This document shows, piece after piece, positions 22,701 to 42,202 of a stretch of DNA of 64,000 bases. A program made the position numbers and the translations under genes. Position 1 is the first letter of the stretch. Every line of letters starts with the position of its first letter. The stretch lies in the NCBI RefSeq assembly GCF_963422355.1, contig NC_085085.1, forward strand, positions 16,335,588 through 16,399,587, in the 5' to 3' direction. The notes under the pieces were generated by a model. That model was not told the origin of the DNA. It was given only the letters and a program-made list of their open reading frames with translations, and ran no database searches. The DNA is from Corticium candelabrum. Its lineage: Eukaryota > Porifera > Homoscleromorpha > Homosclerophorida > Plakinidae.

Positions 22701-25700
22701 GATGTACATAGCGTGCGAACTGCGACCACAGACACTTCCTCCAAACAAGACACGGAGCTAGATGATGAGGTGCAGCTCCATGCCGAGTTTAAGCATCGAT
22801 ACGTGTCAAACGTCGATGGTAAAACCATATCATAGATATCAAAAAAATAAAAAAAAATAAAAAAAAATCCGCCCGCCTGTCTTTTTCCGCTGCATGTTAC
22901 CCCAATCAGACAATTTTTTTGTTGCGGCCTTACATGTAATTATTGTGACATTTTGTAGGTTGAAGGCGAAAACCCTTTGACATCTGGGAAAGCTGATAAA
23001 GCTGTAGTAAGTGTAAATCATTTAATGCGGCATCATTGTTGCATGTCTTATTACATCTAACTTTGTCCGTTAGGATTCAGATAATAAGAGTGTGCTTGTG
23101 GAGTTACAGTCTCAGTTAAAGTATGCTGAGGAACAGCGAGCTCTACTGCAGCACCAACTGGAGTTAGAGAAGAGGTTTTTGTCCCTATTTTTGTAAATAA
23201 CATCTTCAGACATTGCGTTGTTGTAAATGACTTCGTGTTGCAGAAATAGTGAAGATCTCCAATTTAGACTTGAAGAAGAAAACGTAACCAGAGTGGAACA
23301 CGAGGAGGTAAGCTTACGAAGTTTAACTTTACTATGTGAATTTATTTTAGTGTAGAGCAGTGATGGTTTGGTGCACTAACTGTAGAACATGGTTGAATTG
23401 ATGCACTAATGTGGGGCCAGTTTGTGCTAATGTGAATGGCTTAAAAGACTAATGATACTAACACTACTAAACATTATTTTTCCAGGCTACTCCACCTATG
23501 ATATTGCTTGACTCTGAAGTGAGTGAAATTAAACAACACGCTGAACAACTAAAATGTGAACTTGAACATTCAGAGGTATTGACTGCCAAGTAGAGGTTAC
23601 TGAATAATGATATGTAGTCAAGAATCTTTAGTATCTTCATAGCAGTTAGTGAATGGGAGTTGGATGAATTACCATGTTTTGTCATGCTGTGGATGCAGAA
23701 CAGCTGCTAATGTGAATAATGGTGTAATTATGAAGATCTGCACAGCATTGTTTACTTTATACACATATAGTAAATATATTGTGCTCTACAGATGCTCTGA
23801 CGGCATGTACAGGGATTCTCTAATAATTTCTAAATTAGTCTCTAAACTGTGTTTCTGTAGCTTAGCTTTTTGATGTGCAGTGCATCATGTGGACTTACAG
23901 TTAGATGTCATTTTAAGCTCTGGACTTTGTTAATGCTAATTAGTAAGCAGTGATTGCTGGTATATGCTACAATTAGGATCAAGGGAAAGCTGGTAGAACT
24001 TTTTGAATGTGCATAGCACTAAGCTAACGGACATGGAGAATCAATTAACTGAGGAGATGTTAGCTGGGGTTGAGTAGCATTATAGTAATGGTGAATTTTT
24101 AAGTGTTTGTTGTGTAATTGTTGTAAGATCACGGCTCTTTATATTACATGAGTTTGGAATGAGTCACTTTGTTTTTAATTGAAATCTCCAGGATCATCAA
24201 GGTTTGCTTTGCTGTACTTTACAGTATTTTGTGTTAGGGTTAAATAGAGTGCAGGTCATGTTCAGCACATACAGTGTACCAATAATGTTGATGTTAATTT
24301 ATGGAGCTCTTTATGTGTGATTTATGTTATGTTTTTATAATTGTTGGGTAATTTGTGATCAGGCTCAGCAACAGCTATCAGCCAAAACTATCAGAAAATT
24401 AGAAATTGATCTTCAGCAGGCTATCGCAGCATCAACTCGTGCTGAGCAAGAATTGGCTAAAGCTAGAGTATGTTGTGTCTGTATTTGTTAACAGGTGTGT
24501 GGCTATTGCATACTGTTGTTGGTGACAGAGTGAGATTGCTTCACAGCATAATGTGATTACTGATCTTGAAGCCAGGGTACAGGATACAGTCTTAAAGTCT
24601 GAGGTTACACGTCTTGAAGAATTGCTGCAAGAAGAGAGACAAACTCAAACTAATGCACTTGAAGCGAAAGATCTTGAACTGGCTGACTTGAAAGTATCTG
24701 TTGAGATGATGAATCAAGAGTTGGCAAAGCAAACATTAGCAGCCAAGGAGATGAAAGATGAAGTCAGCATGTTGCAACATCAGTTGAAAGAGACTAACAG
24801 TCAGCTTGAAGCAGCAACTGTTAGTTATACTTTTTTATTTGTTTGTTGTTGTTAACGTATTATTTTACAGGGATCTGTGGCAACTGATCAACAGGTGTTG
24901 AATCAGCTTCGTGCAGATATTGTTGCCAAAGATGTGTGTATCACTTTGCAGCTTCAGCGCATTGATGAGTTGACAAAAGAAGTAGCAAGTCAAGAACAAT
25001 TGAAACAACAGTTATCTGTAGCTGTTCACAGTAGTGAGGAGCTGACAGCAACCAAAGAAGAGATTGTGGAGATAAGATCTCGATTGGATGCAGAAAAGTC
25101 AGAAGCTGAGGAACTGAGGAAATCAGTAGATATGCTGGTGAGTTTGAAAGTAAACAAGTAGAAGTATAAACTAATGGCAGAAATTGAACACAAAATCCTT
25201 GGCTGTACAGTTTGAAATGACCATTTTGTCAGTGGATTCGGATTGTGGGAAAAGTAATTTTCATGTTTCTGTAGCGCCAAGAGAAGGACAGTGCTACAGA
25301 TAGGTGTGGCAGTGTGGAATTAGAACTGAAAGGTAATAATAAAGGCAGTGTTAATGAGATCGGTACTGACTGTTGTGTTGTTATTCAGAAAGTCAGTCTA
25401 AGTTAGTGTTTGAGAATGAAAGAACATGCAGATTACAAGAAGATGTTGATTCTTTGACTAAGACTTTAGAAGGTTGGTCATCAGTTGTGACTTAAAATCT
25501 GTGTATTGAGCTGACGGGTGTGCTAGATGCACAGCTGGAACTGAAGTTAAGCCAGGAAAAGAATGAACGTTACACAGAAGACAAGACTAATCTTGTAAAC
25601 ACAGTAATTCGATCAGCAGATATTGTCAGTGTACTGCATTTGTTTTGTTGTAGGAGACAAGAATCAGTGAGCTGTTGAAGTCATCCGACAGTAGCTCAGG

Positions 25701-26188
25701 ACAAGTAGCATTGTTAGACAGTGAATTAAAGGAGAGAAACAGGTATGCTTAACTTAATTTTACAGAAAGACTCTTGTTACCGTTGTAATTATGGGAATGA
25801 GGGATAGGTGTACTTTGATTTTGTTATCCATTGTTTTGTAAAAGATCTGAAATGACAGGCAGAGACATTACACAAGAACACATACATGATACTGAAACTT
25901 AGGCACAAATTGTGATGTAAATTCTTGGTTTATATACACATTCATGAATTCTGAAATTAGAGGCAGAGCTATTAATGTAGACATTCAAAATCTTCATGTA
26001 TTAGAAGTGGGACTGCAACATCTTTTTGGTTGGTGCCTTACACAAATGCACGTGTGGTAAATTCATGCAGTGTTTTTCTTGTATTAAGTGGGGCTGCTTT
26101 ATTTATTTACAACACATTTGGTGATTACGCAAGTAGATAATCACGAACGTTTTACTTAATTTATTGTTGTCAACCTTTTTGTATTTGA

Positions 26189-26287
<99 letters not shown>

Positions 26288-29200
26288 ATGCATGCGTGAA
26301 TGTGTGTGTGCATGCATGCGTGAATGCGTGTGTGCATGTAATTTGTCAAACCATTAATCGAGTATGTACATGAATATTTATATGAAATGCTTATTGTCAA
26401 AGGAAATTAGATGAAATGAGGAATGCCATGGCAGACTGTGAAGGCAAGCTGCATACAGCTGAGAAAGAGTTGGGTTTAGTAAAGGTATCAAACAACAGTT
26501 AGTTGTCTGCATCTTTCACAACAGAAGTTGTTTGCAGGATCAGTACAACAGTGCACAAGCAACAGTTGCTGATCTTAATATACGAATTGACAGCGAGAGT
26601 CAGTCAAAAGAGGAGCTTGTCAGTCAACTGAAGGCTGCTCAGGTTAGCCATTCTACTTACTAAATGCAAGCTTGAAAATAAAGTGTTTACCCATTTTACT
26701 GGTAAGGAGGAAACTGAACGTGAGGGGCTTCTTTTGAAAGTGGCTCAGTCTGAGCTTGAAGAAACAAAATCTGCAGGATTGACAACTGCTAGTGAGCTTG
26801 CTTCAGCAAATCAAAGAATTGCAGAACTGACTGAAAATGAGTCAAAAATGAAGTCAAGGCTTCAAGATCTTGAGCATTTAGTTAGAGATCATGAAATAGC
26901 TGTGTCATTTGCTCGTACTGAGACAGAGTCAAGAGCAGCTACAGAGACAGAACTCAGAACGGAGCTTGCGAAGAAGGTTCAGTCATTATTATTAATACGT
27001 CAATGGTTGCTTGATCCACAACGTATTGTCATTGAAGTGTAATGAGCTAATCGAAAAGGAAGCAGAGATACAATTGGCTGGAACTCAGTTGAAAGGCATG
27101 TTTGATTATGGATATTTGCTTGAACACAATTTTGAACAAAATTTGCTGTTGCTGCAACACAGATTCAGAATGCAGTCTACAGAGTGTGAAGGACAGTCGA
27201 AGTGAACTGGAAAGCCGTGTCTTAGAATTGCAGACTCTTGTGAAGGAACAGGAAGCTGATGTGGCAGTGGAACGCAGCAAGAACGCTGAACTAGATAGGA
27301 GACATAGTCAGCTAGTGAGTCTAATTGTAGTGCATGAGAATGTTGCTGCTGTATTTTGGATTGATAGGAAATAGAGAAGAATGAATTGCTGGAGCAATAC
27401 AATATCAATTCTAACAGTCTAAAAGGTTAGCAATTGCATCGAATAAACATATCAGTTGATGCATTTGCTGTATTCTGGCCTGTGTTGGAGTGTAATGATT
27501 TGTCTCAGAACTTGTTCACTTTGTGTAGTTTTAGTCTCATCATATCATTCACTTGTCTTGCACTGTTTGGTTAGATGTAGAAACCAGGTTAGCAGCTCAG
27601 TCAGAAGAAGTGGCAATACTAAATACTGAAATTACATCATATAATAAGCAAGTGGAAGGTGTGTGTACTTCTACATGTAGTGAATAGTGTCTTAATACGG
27701 CTGTATGTTGTTTTTGTGTTAGATCTTACACTGCAACTTAAATCATCTCAAGACTCTGTAGAGTTTTTGAGTACTGACAAGGGTCGATTAGTAAGGTCTT
27801 GGGTACAAACTGAAGTTGGTTGATGAGTGAGTTACTGTTCTGAACAGGAGCAGGAAATGAATGAGCTTTTAAGGACATCTGGTGACAGCTCAAAGCGAAT
27901 GGTGTACTTGGAAGAACAAGTAAAAGAAAAAAGCCAGTTAGTATTTCTTTATCTCCATTGTCAGTTGTGATTGTAGTAACAGAATTTGCAATGTCAGGGA
28001 ATTAGAGAAACTTCAGGTCAGTGGTAGAGAAACACAAAGCAAGTTAGAATCAGTAGAAAAACAGCTTACTGCAGCAAAGGTTTGCAGCTTTTTTATTTAT
28101 GTATCTGTGATGTCACTTACTTGATTTGGAACAAAAAGGTTGAAATCACAGCAGAGCAAGAAAGAAGCAGGACATTAGAATCTGATTTGAGGTTGAAATC
28201 TACATTGTCTGATTCAGTCAAAGGAGAAGCTGAATCTGCCCAACAACAGATACAAACTCTAACTGAACATCAAAGTCATTTAGAAGAAAATCTTAGAAAA
28301 GTACAGGCTTTGTTGGATAAAGAACAAGCAGCTCAATTGTCCTTGCAAGCAGAAAAAGATTCTAGCTTTAAGATGACTCAAGAGCTTGAACAGAAACTAG
28401 ATGAGAAGGTTCGACTTTGTGCTAGAATGTGGTTTGTGCTGTGAGGAACTGCAGTTAGAAGTCAATTGTATAGAGTCAGCAACTGCAGGCTACAGACAAA
28501 GAGTGGCAGTTGTCTGCTAAGAAACTAAATGGTATGTTGATATCAGAGTTTATCAATGAATCTACTGTTTGGTAGTTTGTTTGTTTAGAGGTGACACAAG
28601 AGCTTGAAGATGCTATAAAAACCAAAGCAGAATTGATTGAGAAAACTGCTACATTGGAAGAGGCTGTAAATAGGCTTGAGGAGGAGGTGAAACGCCAAAT
28701 AAAGCATGTAGCTGACATTGAAGAAGACAAGAAACAGTTGGTATGTTGATAGATTTTTGTCATATTCTTATACCCTATTTACACGAGTACTTGTAAGCGG
28801 GCCAGCCCCTGCTGGCTTGGTTTCTACGGTACGTGTAAATGTGGACCAAGCTGTGCCAGCTCGGATCGGTATTTCTAGTCGGGCCAGCTTGGGCCAGCCT
28901 GGGCTGGCTAGGTTCTAGTACATCGTGTAAATGCATAGCGTGCTGGAAAACGAGCCGCGCATGCTCATTTGGTACAAATGGCGGGGAGCAAGACAGAGAC
29001 TCTGTGTCTTGTCCGATTGTGGAGCGACCAAGATGTACAAGAAAGAAAAGATTTGAACTTTGTTGCTGCAACAGTTGCCTGGTGATAGACCTATACGTCT
29101 CTTATGAATAGAACGACGTCTCGTATATGTCCTACGCATTTCTTGATATGACTGGTGTAAAGCCATCGAGAAAAATGCGAGCAGCTTGGCTTCTGTCCAT

Positions 29201-31728
29201 TGCAAACGTGAGCAAACTTGAACTATGTCAATCTCAAGTAACTAACGCACGTTAATGACACGCCCATTATGAAAGCACTGGCTTGCTTACAGAGTGTGTC
29301 ATGTAAACGCGGGCTAGAATGCTGGCTGGCACGGTCTGGCACAGCTCAGCTCGGCTCACTATGCGTGCTCGTGTAAGTGGGTTATTAGTTATTGTGTTTG
29401 GCTTGTCACATTGTGGTTGCTCTAATTTTGTAATGTTAGGAGAGTGAATTGAGTGACAACATTAGAAAGGCAGAATTAGTAAGTAGTAATGTGATGGCAC
29501 TACAAAGTGAGTTACAAGAGAAGGAAAGGTATGATAGTAGTTACAAATATATTACTTAGTACTTCGTTGACTTGATATGTTGCAGCATTTTGACAACAGT
29601 GAGGCAAGCCAGTGCTGACCTTCAGCAAAAAGTGGATAATCTGCAGGCTGAAGTTGAGTCAGTGAAAGTATGTCAGTCTTGAGGTGCACATAGCAGAAAG
29701 GTGCATGTTGTGATTGTGAATGTTTGTAGGACTTAAACACTAAAGGCCTGGAAAGCATGAAGAAAAAGTGTGATAATGATGTCATGCTGCTTGATGAACA
29801 GCTTCAATCTAGGGTGGGTTTGAAGTGTTTTTCTTGCCTGTGTAATTGGATGTGTGTAGTTTGGCTTTACACAGGTAATTGAACTTCAGAAAACACAAGA
29901 GGAACTTGCTAAAGTGAGGTCTGTTTTTGAGGAAACAAAGACTGGCATGTTAGTCTTGCAGCAGCAACGTGCATCTGCTACTGAGGAGAGTGTAAGAGTT
30001 CAACAAGAGAAGAACGAGGCAGAAAGAATAAAGGAAAGTACTCTTGGAGAATTGAGACAGTCCTTGCAAGAGAAACAGGAGGCAGTAGAGAAATGTGAGG
30101 CATTGGTGTTAGAGAGAGATGCTGTTGCTAGAGAGCGGGATAAGGTCATGAGTGACAGTAGTGCATTTGGAGAAATGATCAGAACACTAACAGCTGCCAA
30201 AGAGAGTTTGATTGGAGATGTGAAATCAAAGGAGGAGGAATGTGGTATACTGGTTGAACAGGTAATGGGCTTTCCTTACACATCAGATATATCAACGGTG
30301 ACTCGTAAATGACTGGTTTTAGATTAGCGAACTAACTAAGGAGCTAGAGCAGACAACACAACTGGCAGATGGGAGGCTGGTAAGCTGTCGTGTCCATGTT
30401 TTTTGCTAGCTCGCAGATGTGCTTATATGACATGTTAATAGGAGGCCATCACTGCATTAGAATCACAACAGACTGATTTTGAAAACAGAATATCTTTGTT
30501 GAGTGATGCATTGGCAAATGCTGAGAATGCAGCAGCCAAGCCTTTGACAGCGACGTTTTTGGACATGAGTAACATGGCTGGTGCAGGTTTAGTGAGTTTG
30601 CTCGTTGACTTGGTGCAAGAGGAAAATGGGTCTTTGTGTATTGTCAGATGAAATGCTTATTGCTCGTGTTGAGGAAATGAAAGTGCAACTGGCAGAAGTA
30701 CAGATAGAAAATGAGTCTCTTCACAATCAGGTGAACCTTTTATTGGTGTGCATGTACTTGATATTTGGATTGGATACATGGAGTCAGTTAGTTTATCTGT
30801 TCTGTGTAATCTGCCACTTGCCTGTCTGCTAATGAGCCAGTTGAATTTTTACTTGCGTGGTGTTGTATACATCTGTTGCACTTATTATTTATGTCTGTTT
30901 GTTTTTTGTCTGTCTGTTTATTATTCTCCTCATATACTGGTATGTTATTTATTTGTTATTGTAATGTCAGTCATCTTTCTAAATTTGTCTTTGTCTGCTT
31001 CTTTCCTCTTGTTGTCTTTGCTCTGATCTGCATTTTTTGCATACTATATATTTGAAGTCTAGCTGGATTTGTAGGTCTTTTAGTATGTCTATGAATATGT
31101 ATATGCCACTTATCTCTGTCTTTATTTCATTGTGTAATGTCATTGACTGGTTTGTTTATGGTCACCAGATGATACAGTTAATATGAGTTCTAATTGTTTC
31201 AGGTTGAGTTTCTTAACACTGTAATTGTTGATCTTCAACGTAAGAATAATATAGCAGAGAAACGATTGATAGCCATGGAGCAAGGCATTGTACTAGATGA
31301 ATCAGACCTCCAGCTAATGTGATTTCTGACAAACACTCTTAGTTGTGTGTTTTATGTAATTTTAATTAATCTGTTTTAGGGAGGACATTGGTGATGATTT
31401 CTCGTTGTCTGCACCTCCAGAAAGACTGTTCTGTGATATCTGTGATGTATTTGATGAACATGATACTGAAGATTGTCCTCAACAAACAATGGAGGATACT
31501 ATTGAATCTAGCCATCATGGACAACGAGGAGAGGAAAGACCATACTGTGACAATTGTGAAGGTAACTGAACACAGTCAGTTGTGTGTCTGGAATTTGTGA
31601 CAGATCATGTTTACATGTAGAATTTGGTCACTGGACAGAAGATTGCAATGATAATGAGGTATGTTTGCAACTTGTTTAAATGTGTTTTAGCCTAGTACTA
31701 ATACACTCTTGTTTTGTAGACGTTTTGA
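19787..31728 (+). CDS. CLIP1: CLIP-170-family microtubule plus-end protein
   Basis: Cytoplasmic linker that tracks growing microtubule ends. I assembled 38 exons totalling 5070 nt (1,689 residues). Main ones: 19787-20532, 20590-20815, 20870-20911, 22959-23006, 23074-23174, 23244-23307, 23486-23575, 24363-24467, 24529-24819, 24871-25137, 25275-25332 onward (see the cassette finding), 29875-30261, 30323-30379, 30442-30586, 30648-30730, 31203-31318, 31380-31561, 31621-31658, 31720-31728. The N-terminus is Ser/Pro-rich; two CAP-Gly domains follow at about 109-176 and 202-268, each with GKNDG for EB and tubulin tails. About 1,250 residues of coiled coil follow, then two CCHC zinc knuckles ([31 protein letters not shown]) and the terminal ETF, an EEY/F-like end. 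The knuckles and the end match vertebrate CLIP1 closely; as the single CLIP seen here it may equally predate the CLIP1/CLIP2 split. Confidence 0.93.
21038..21421. mobile_element. MITE-like element in CLIP intron 3
   Basis: About 384 bp bounded by imperfect inverted repeats of some 45 bp: the left end reads ACTGTATTATCCCGCATTTT and the right end, reversed, ACTGTATTTCCCCACATTTT; both continue into GCTxCATGC and a GTATA block. Internal GGTCAACxxxGGAGTATACC repeats follow the same theme. No transposase. The target duplication is unclear (possibly TA). Confidence 0.6.
22469..22929. mobile_element. PIF/Harbinger-like MITE in CLIP intron 3
   Basis: 461 bp flanked by TTA on both sides (22466-22468 and 22930-22932). 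The ends begin GGCCGCA and match over about 35 bp as inverted repeats (AAAATTGTC, TTGGGGTAAC). TTA duplications with GG-starting ends are typical of PIF/Harbinger. The interior is CpG-rich with one open frame of 107 codons on the plus strand that matches no transposase I know, so the element is non-autonomous. Confidence 0.75.
26190..26286 (+). repeat. (TG)n microsatellite, CLIP intron 14
   Basis: About 97 bp of uninterrupted TG, followed by variant TGCATG/CGTGAATG repeats to about 26337. Confidence 0.97.
28771..29385. mobile_element. MITE-like element in CLIP intron 27
   Basis: About 615 bp between short inverted ends: left TACCCTATTTACACGAG, right (reversed) TAACCCACTTACACGAG. The interior is GC-rich with many GCCAGC/GCTGGC palindromic words. 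The host intron is about 700 bp against about 60 bp for most introns in this gene, which fits an insertion. Target duplication may be TTA or TA; no coding capacity seen. Confidence 0.6.
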
Positions 31729-32048
31729 TACAAGTGTTTAGGTAGGATTTAATTAGCAGTTGATTCACTGACGTTAACAGAATAGGATGCGTAGGTTGAT
31801 ATTTATCTACAGACAGTAATAAGTTTGCATATTCATTACACAAGAATAGCTTATACTGTTGTGAAATAACGAATTGAATTTTGTTGAGAACAGTCTAGGA
31901 TGTTTTGCTACGTGAGTTGTGGTAGCTGGCCTAAGCATTTTGTGACAAGCATCATTCTTTTTAGATGTTGTCTTGGCATGTGTGCGACAGTTGGCAAGAA
32001 TGATTATTGTAAACTTCAGGCATCACACATGATTATTATTCTCACCTG

Positions 32049-32146
<98 letters not shown>

Positions 32147-32185
32147 GCGTGCATGTGAGCATTTGCTGATCTTTTCAGACAATTT
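31729..32185. other. CLIP 3' flank with (GT)n microsatellite
   Basis: AT-rich 3' UTR-like sequence. From about 32050 to 32141 there is an uninterrupted GT tract of about 46 units, ending in GCGTGTGCGTGCATGTG. The retroelement remnant begins just beyond it. Confidence 0.6.
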
Positions 32186-32228
32186 GTTAGTGTACCATGT
32201 AGTTTGTTGGGCTTTCTTCACAAACTAT

Positions 32229-34082
32229 GTGTGGCGTTGAGTGAAGCAGAGAAAAAATATGCTGTGGGAGAACGTGAAGCCTTAGCGTGTATGTGGGCAT
32301 GTGAACGGTGGCACATCTACTTATATGGTCGAAAATTTATATTGCGTACAGATCATCAAGCACTAACTACGCTTTTGTCAGCTAATGGCTCTGGTCATCG
32401 ACCATTGCGGTTGTATAGGTGGGCAGATAGGCTGTATAGATATGACTTTACTGTTGAATATCGACCAGGAAGATACAATCAGGTGGCGGATTTCTTATCT
32501 CGAGTCAAGCTACCAGAAGATCATTCTACATCCAGGAAGCCGACAGTCGATCAGTTTGAGGACAGTGAAATGATTCAGATGTTAGTTACAGTGAGTGACA
32601 AAACAGTTTCACAAGAGGAATTAGAGAGAATCTGAGGAAGACAAAGTGTTGCAAGATGTGGTAAAATATGTGCAGGAAGGATGACCTGGGAAGTCACCGG
32701 ATCCAGTATTGCAGCCATATTTCAATATACAATATGAATTGTTGGTTTGGAGTACAACGGGTAAGTGTCTGGCCAGAGGACAGAGACTGGTTATCCCAAA
32801 CAAGTTACAGAATTCTAAAGATGGTGCACGAAGGACACATTGGAATGACACGCATGAAACAAAGGGGTCGGGATTCAGTTTGGTGGCCAGGTCTGGACAA
32901 ACAAATTGAAAAATATGTGAGGAATTGTGATATATGTGTGATGAATGGGAAATTGGTCAAACCTCGAGCTGCTCCCTTACAGCCGGTAGAGTGGCCGGAA
33001 CAACCTTGGGATAAGTTGCAAATTGACTTTTTGGGGGAAATACAGGCAGCACCGTATAGTCAACGATTTATCACGGTGGTTCATGATATGCATTTGAAAT
33101 GGTCAGAAATTCAGACAAGTAAAGATGTTACCACAGAGACAGTTATTGCTTTTCTTTGGACACTTTTGTGAGATGGGGTTCACATAGACAAATCATTACT
33201 GATAATAGACCGCAATGACATCCTACCGGTTTCAAGAGTTTTTGAAACAACACAACATCAAGCACACACGGACCTCATTTTTACCACCCACAAGGGAACG
33301 GGGAGTTGAACAGTTCAACCAAGTGTTGCAGCATGGATTGGTACGTAACACATTTAGCTGAAGGAACATCAGTCACGGTGGCCCTTCAATCAATTCTTTT
33401 CAATTTTTATCGAGCAACAAACCATGCCTTAACTGGGAAGTCACCAGCAGAGTTGATGATAGGGAGGAAAATGCGGGAACCGTTATCAATGCTGAACCCA
33501 AATACTGCTGGAGAGAAATTACATAGTACTTCTTATCAGAGGATACGGAACAGATTCACCTAAAACAAGCAAAGGAAAAAAATGTATACAGATAACGATA
33601 GGTCCGCGGTATATAGATCTTTCCAACCAGGAGACCGGGTTAGGGTAAAATGACCTCATACAGGCCACAAGCTCAAATTAAAGTTGTCAGAACCAATACA
33701 AGTCCAGAAGAAACTCGCAGAGTTTTCATATCAATTACAAGATAAATCGCGTTGGCATGTCGATGTGTTAGTGGGGACAAAACGGGAAATTGATCAAAAC
33801 ACAGATGCAAGAGCGGCAGATCCCATGCGCCCTTGGGCTAGGGAGGAAAGGGACGAAGAAGATAGAAGAGAACAACCAGAGGTAGAAACTAAAAGATCAA
33901 TGAGGAACAGACAAAGACCACAACATCTGAAGGACTATTATGTACAATACAATACTCAGAGGGGACGTAGAAAGGGGATTTTTTGTTATATACGGGTATG
34001 CTATATACAGGTATGTCATATACGGGTATGTCATATACGGGTATATGGATTAGAGGAGATGCGGGACTTAGGAGGGCAGTAG
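32229..34082 (+). pseudogene. Degenerate gypsy pol: RNase H and integrase
   Basis: The RNase H-like segment (32229-32540) begins with LSEAEKKYAVGEREALA and includes FILRTDHQALTTLL and the YRPGRYNQVADFLSR end typical of Ty3/gypsy. After a frame break near 32640 comes the integrase zinc-binding region (H and H in VHEGHIG, then NCDICV) and the catalytic core start (PWDKLQIDFLG). Further stops and shifts lie near 33171, 33300 and 33563. The piece with ALTGKSPAELMIGRKMR is the integrase C-terminal part. Gag and most of reverse transcriptase are absent. Described only as a broken copy. Confidence 0.85.
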
Positions 34083-34699
34083 TCGGTTGTGCTAACTAAT
34101 AAGTGGTTGTGCTAACTAATAAGTGGTTGTGCTAACTAATAAGTGGTTGTGCTAGGATACAACAATGAGTCTAAGAACGATTCGTTTAAGTGAGCAAACG
34201 GCGACGAAAACGCTTGATGAACTTACGTCGCCCCATTCTTTTGTATTGTAGCTAGGCATTGTGTGTACTTGACAACCAAGAAACACATTCAGGAATCGAA
34301 TGCCACCTACAGGCAACTATTCACACGTCCCGTATACGTACTTACAGTATGATCAATTCTTTACTACACTGTGCTGCATCTAACACTGTTGATAGTCACT
34401 GTTTGCTGATATCAATTTCTATGTCAGTACCATACCACTGTCGTTACAACGGAACTGAGTGCATACCTAGACTGTACATTTCAATTGTCTTGATCGCGAT
34501 CGCAAAACGACGACTACTTATACCAGGCCTAGAGACGTAATGACAGCTAGGGTTTCAACAAATACGTATTGTCTAGCTAGGACTCGGCGTTTCGGTAGAC
34601 GGTCTGAAAACTCCGTTGGACGTGTTACTGTAATACTCACGAACGCGAGGCGCCTACGGATACCGTACAACTAGTTAATAAAATAAACAATTGATAACA
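33984..34699 (+). repeat. 3' LTR of the gypsy remnant
   Basis: About 716 bp running from TGTTAT to ATAACA, perfect 6-bp inverted ends, with a purine-rich tract just upstream. It holds two internal minisatellites and an AATAAA near its 3' end (about 34679). The boundary is inferred from the inverted ends, since no 5' LTR is available for comparison. It ends 103 bp before the PNLDC1 start codon. Confidence 0.7.
34082..34155 (+). repeat. 20-bp minisatellite inside the LTR
   Basis: Three and a half near-perfect units of GTGGTTGTGCTAACTAATAA. A second, 16-bp-type repeat (TATACGGGTATGTCA) lies at 33987-34045. Confidence 0.9.
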
Positions 34700-34802
34700 T
34701 TCGTATGTATGAACCAATTGCTAATGCAAATTTATATTCTAACGTGACAAGAATAGTTGTGTACACGTGGAGGTTTTGTAGTGCCCGGATGTGGCTGAAG
34801 GA

Positions 34803-42202
<7,400 letters not shown>

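Larger units (their letters stand above)
32186..34699 (+). mobile_element. 5'-truncated Ty3/gypsy retrotransposon with 3' LTR
   Basis: Contains the end of a Ty3/gypsy polyprotein (RNase H, integrase), a purine-rich tract (about 33969-33979) and one LTR. No gag, protease, reverse transcriptase core or 5' LTR is present: the element starts abruptly beside a GT microsatellite. The reading frame is broken by stops and shifts, so it is inactive. Confidence 0.85.

Noticed and set aside
22512-22835. 107-codon frame inside the TTA-flanked element
   Set aside because: Lies within a MITE bounded by inverted repeats and does not resemble a Harbinger transposase or its Myb-like partner.
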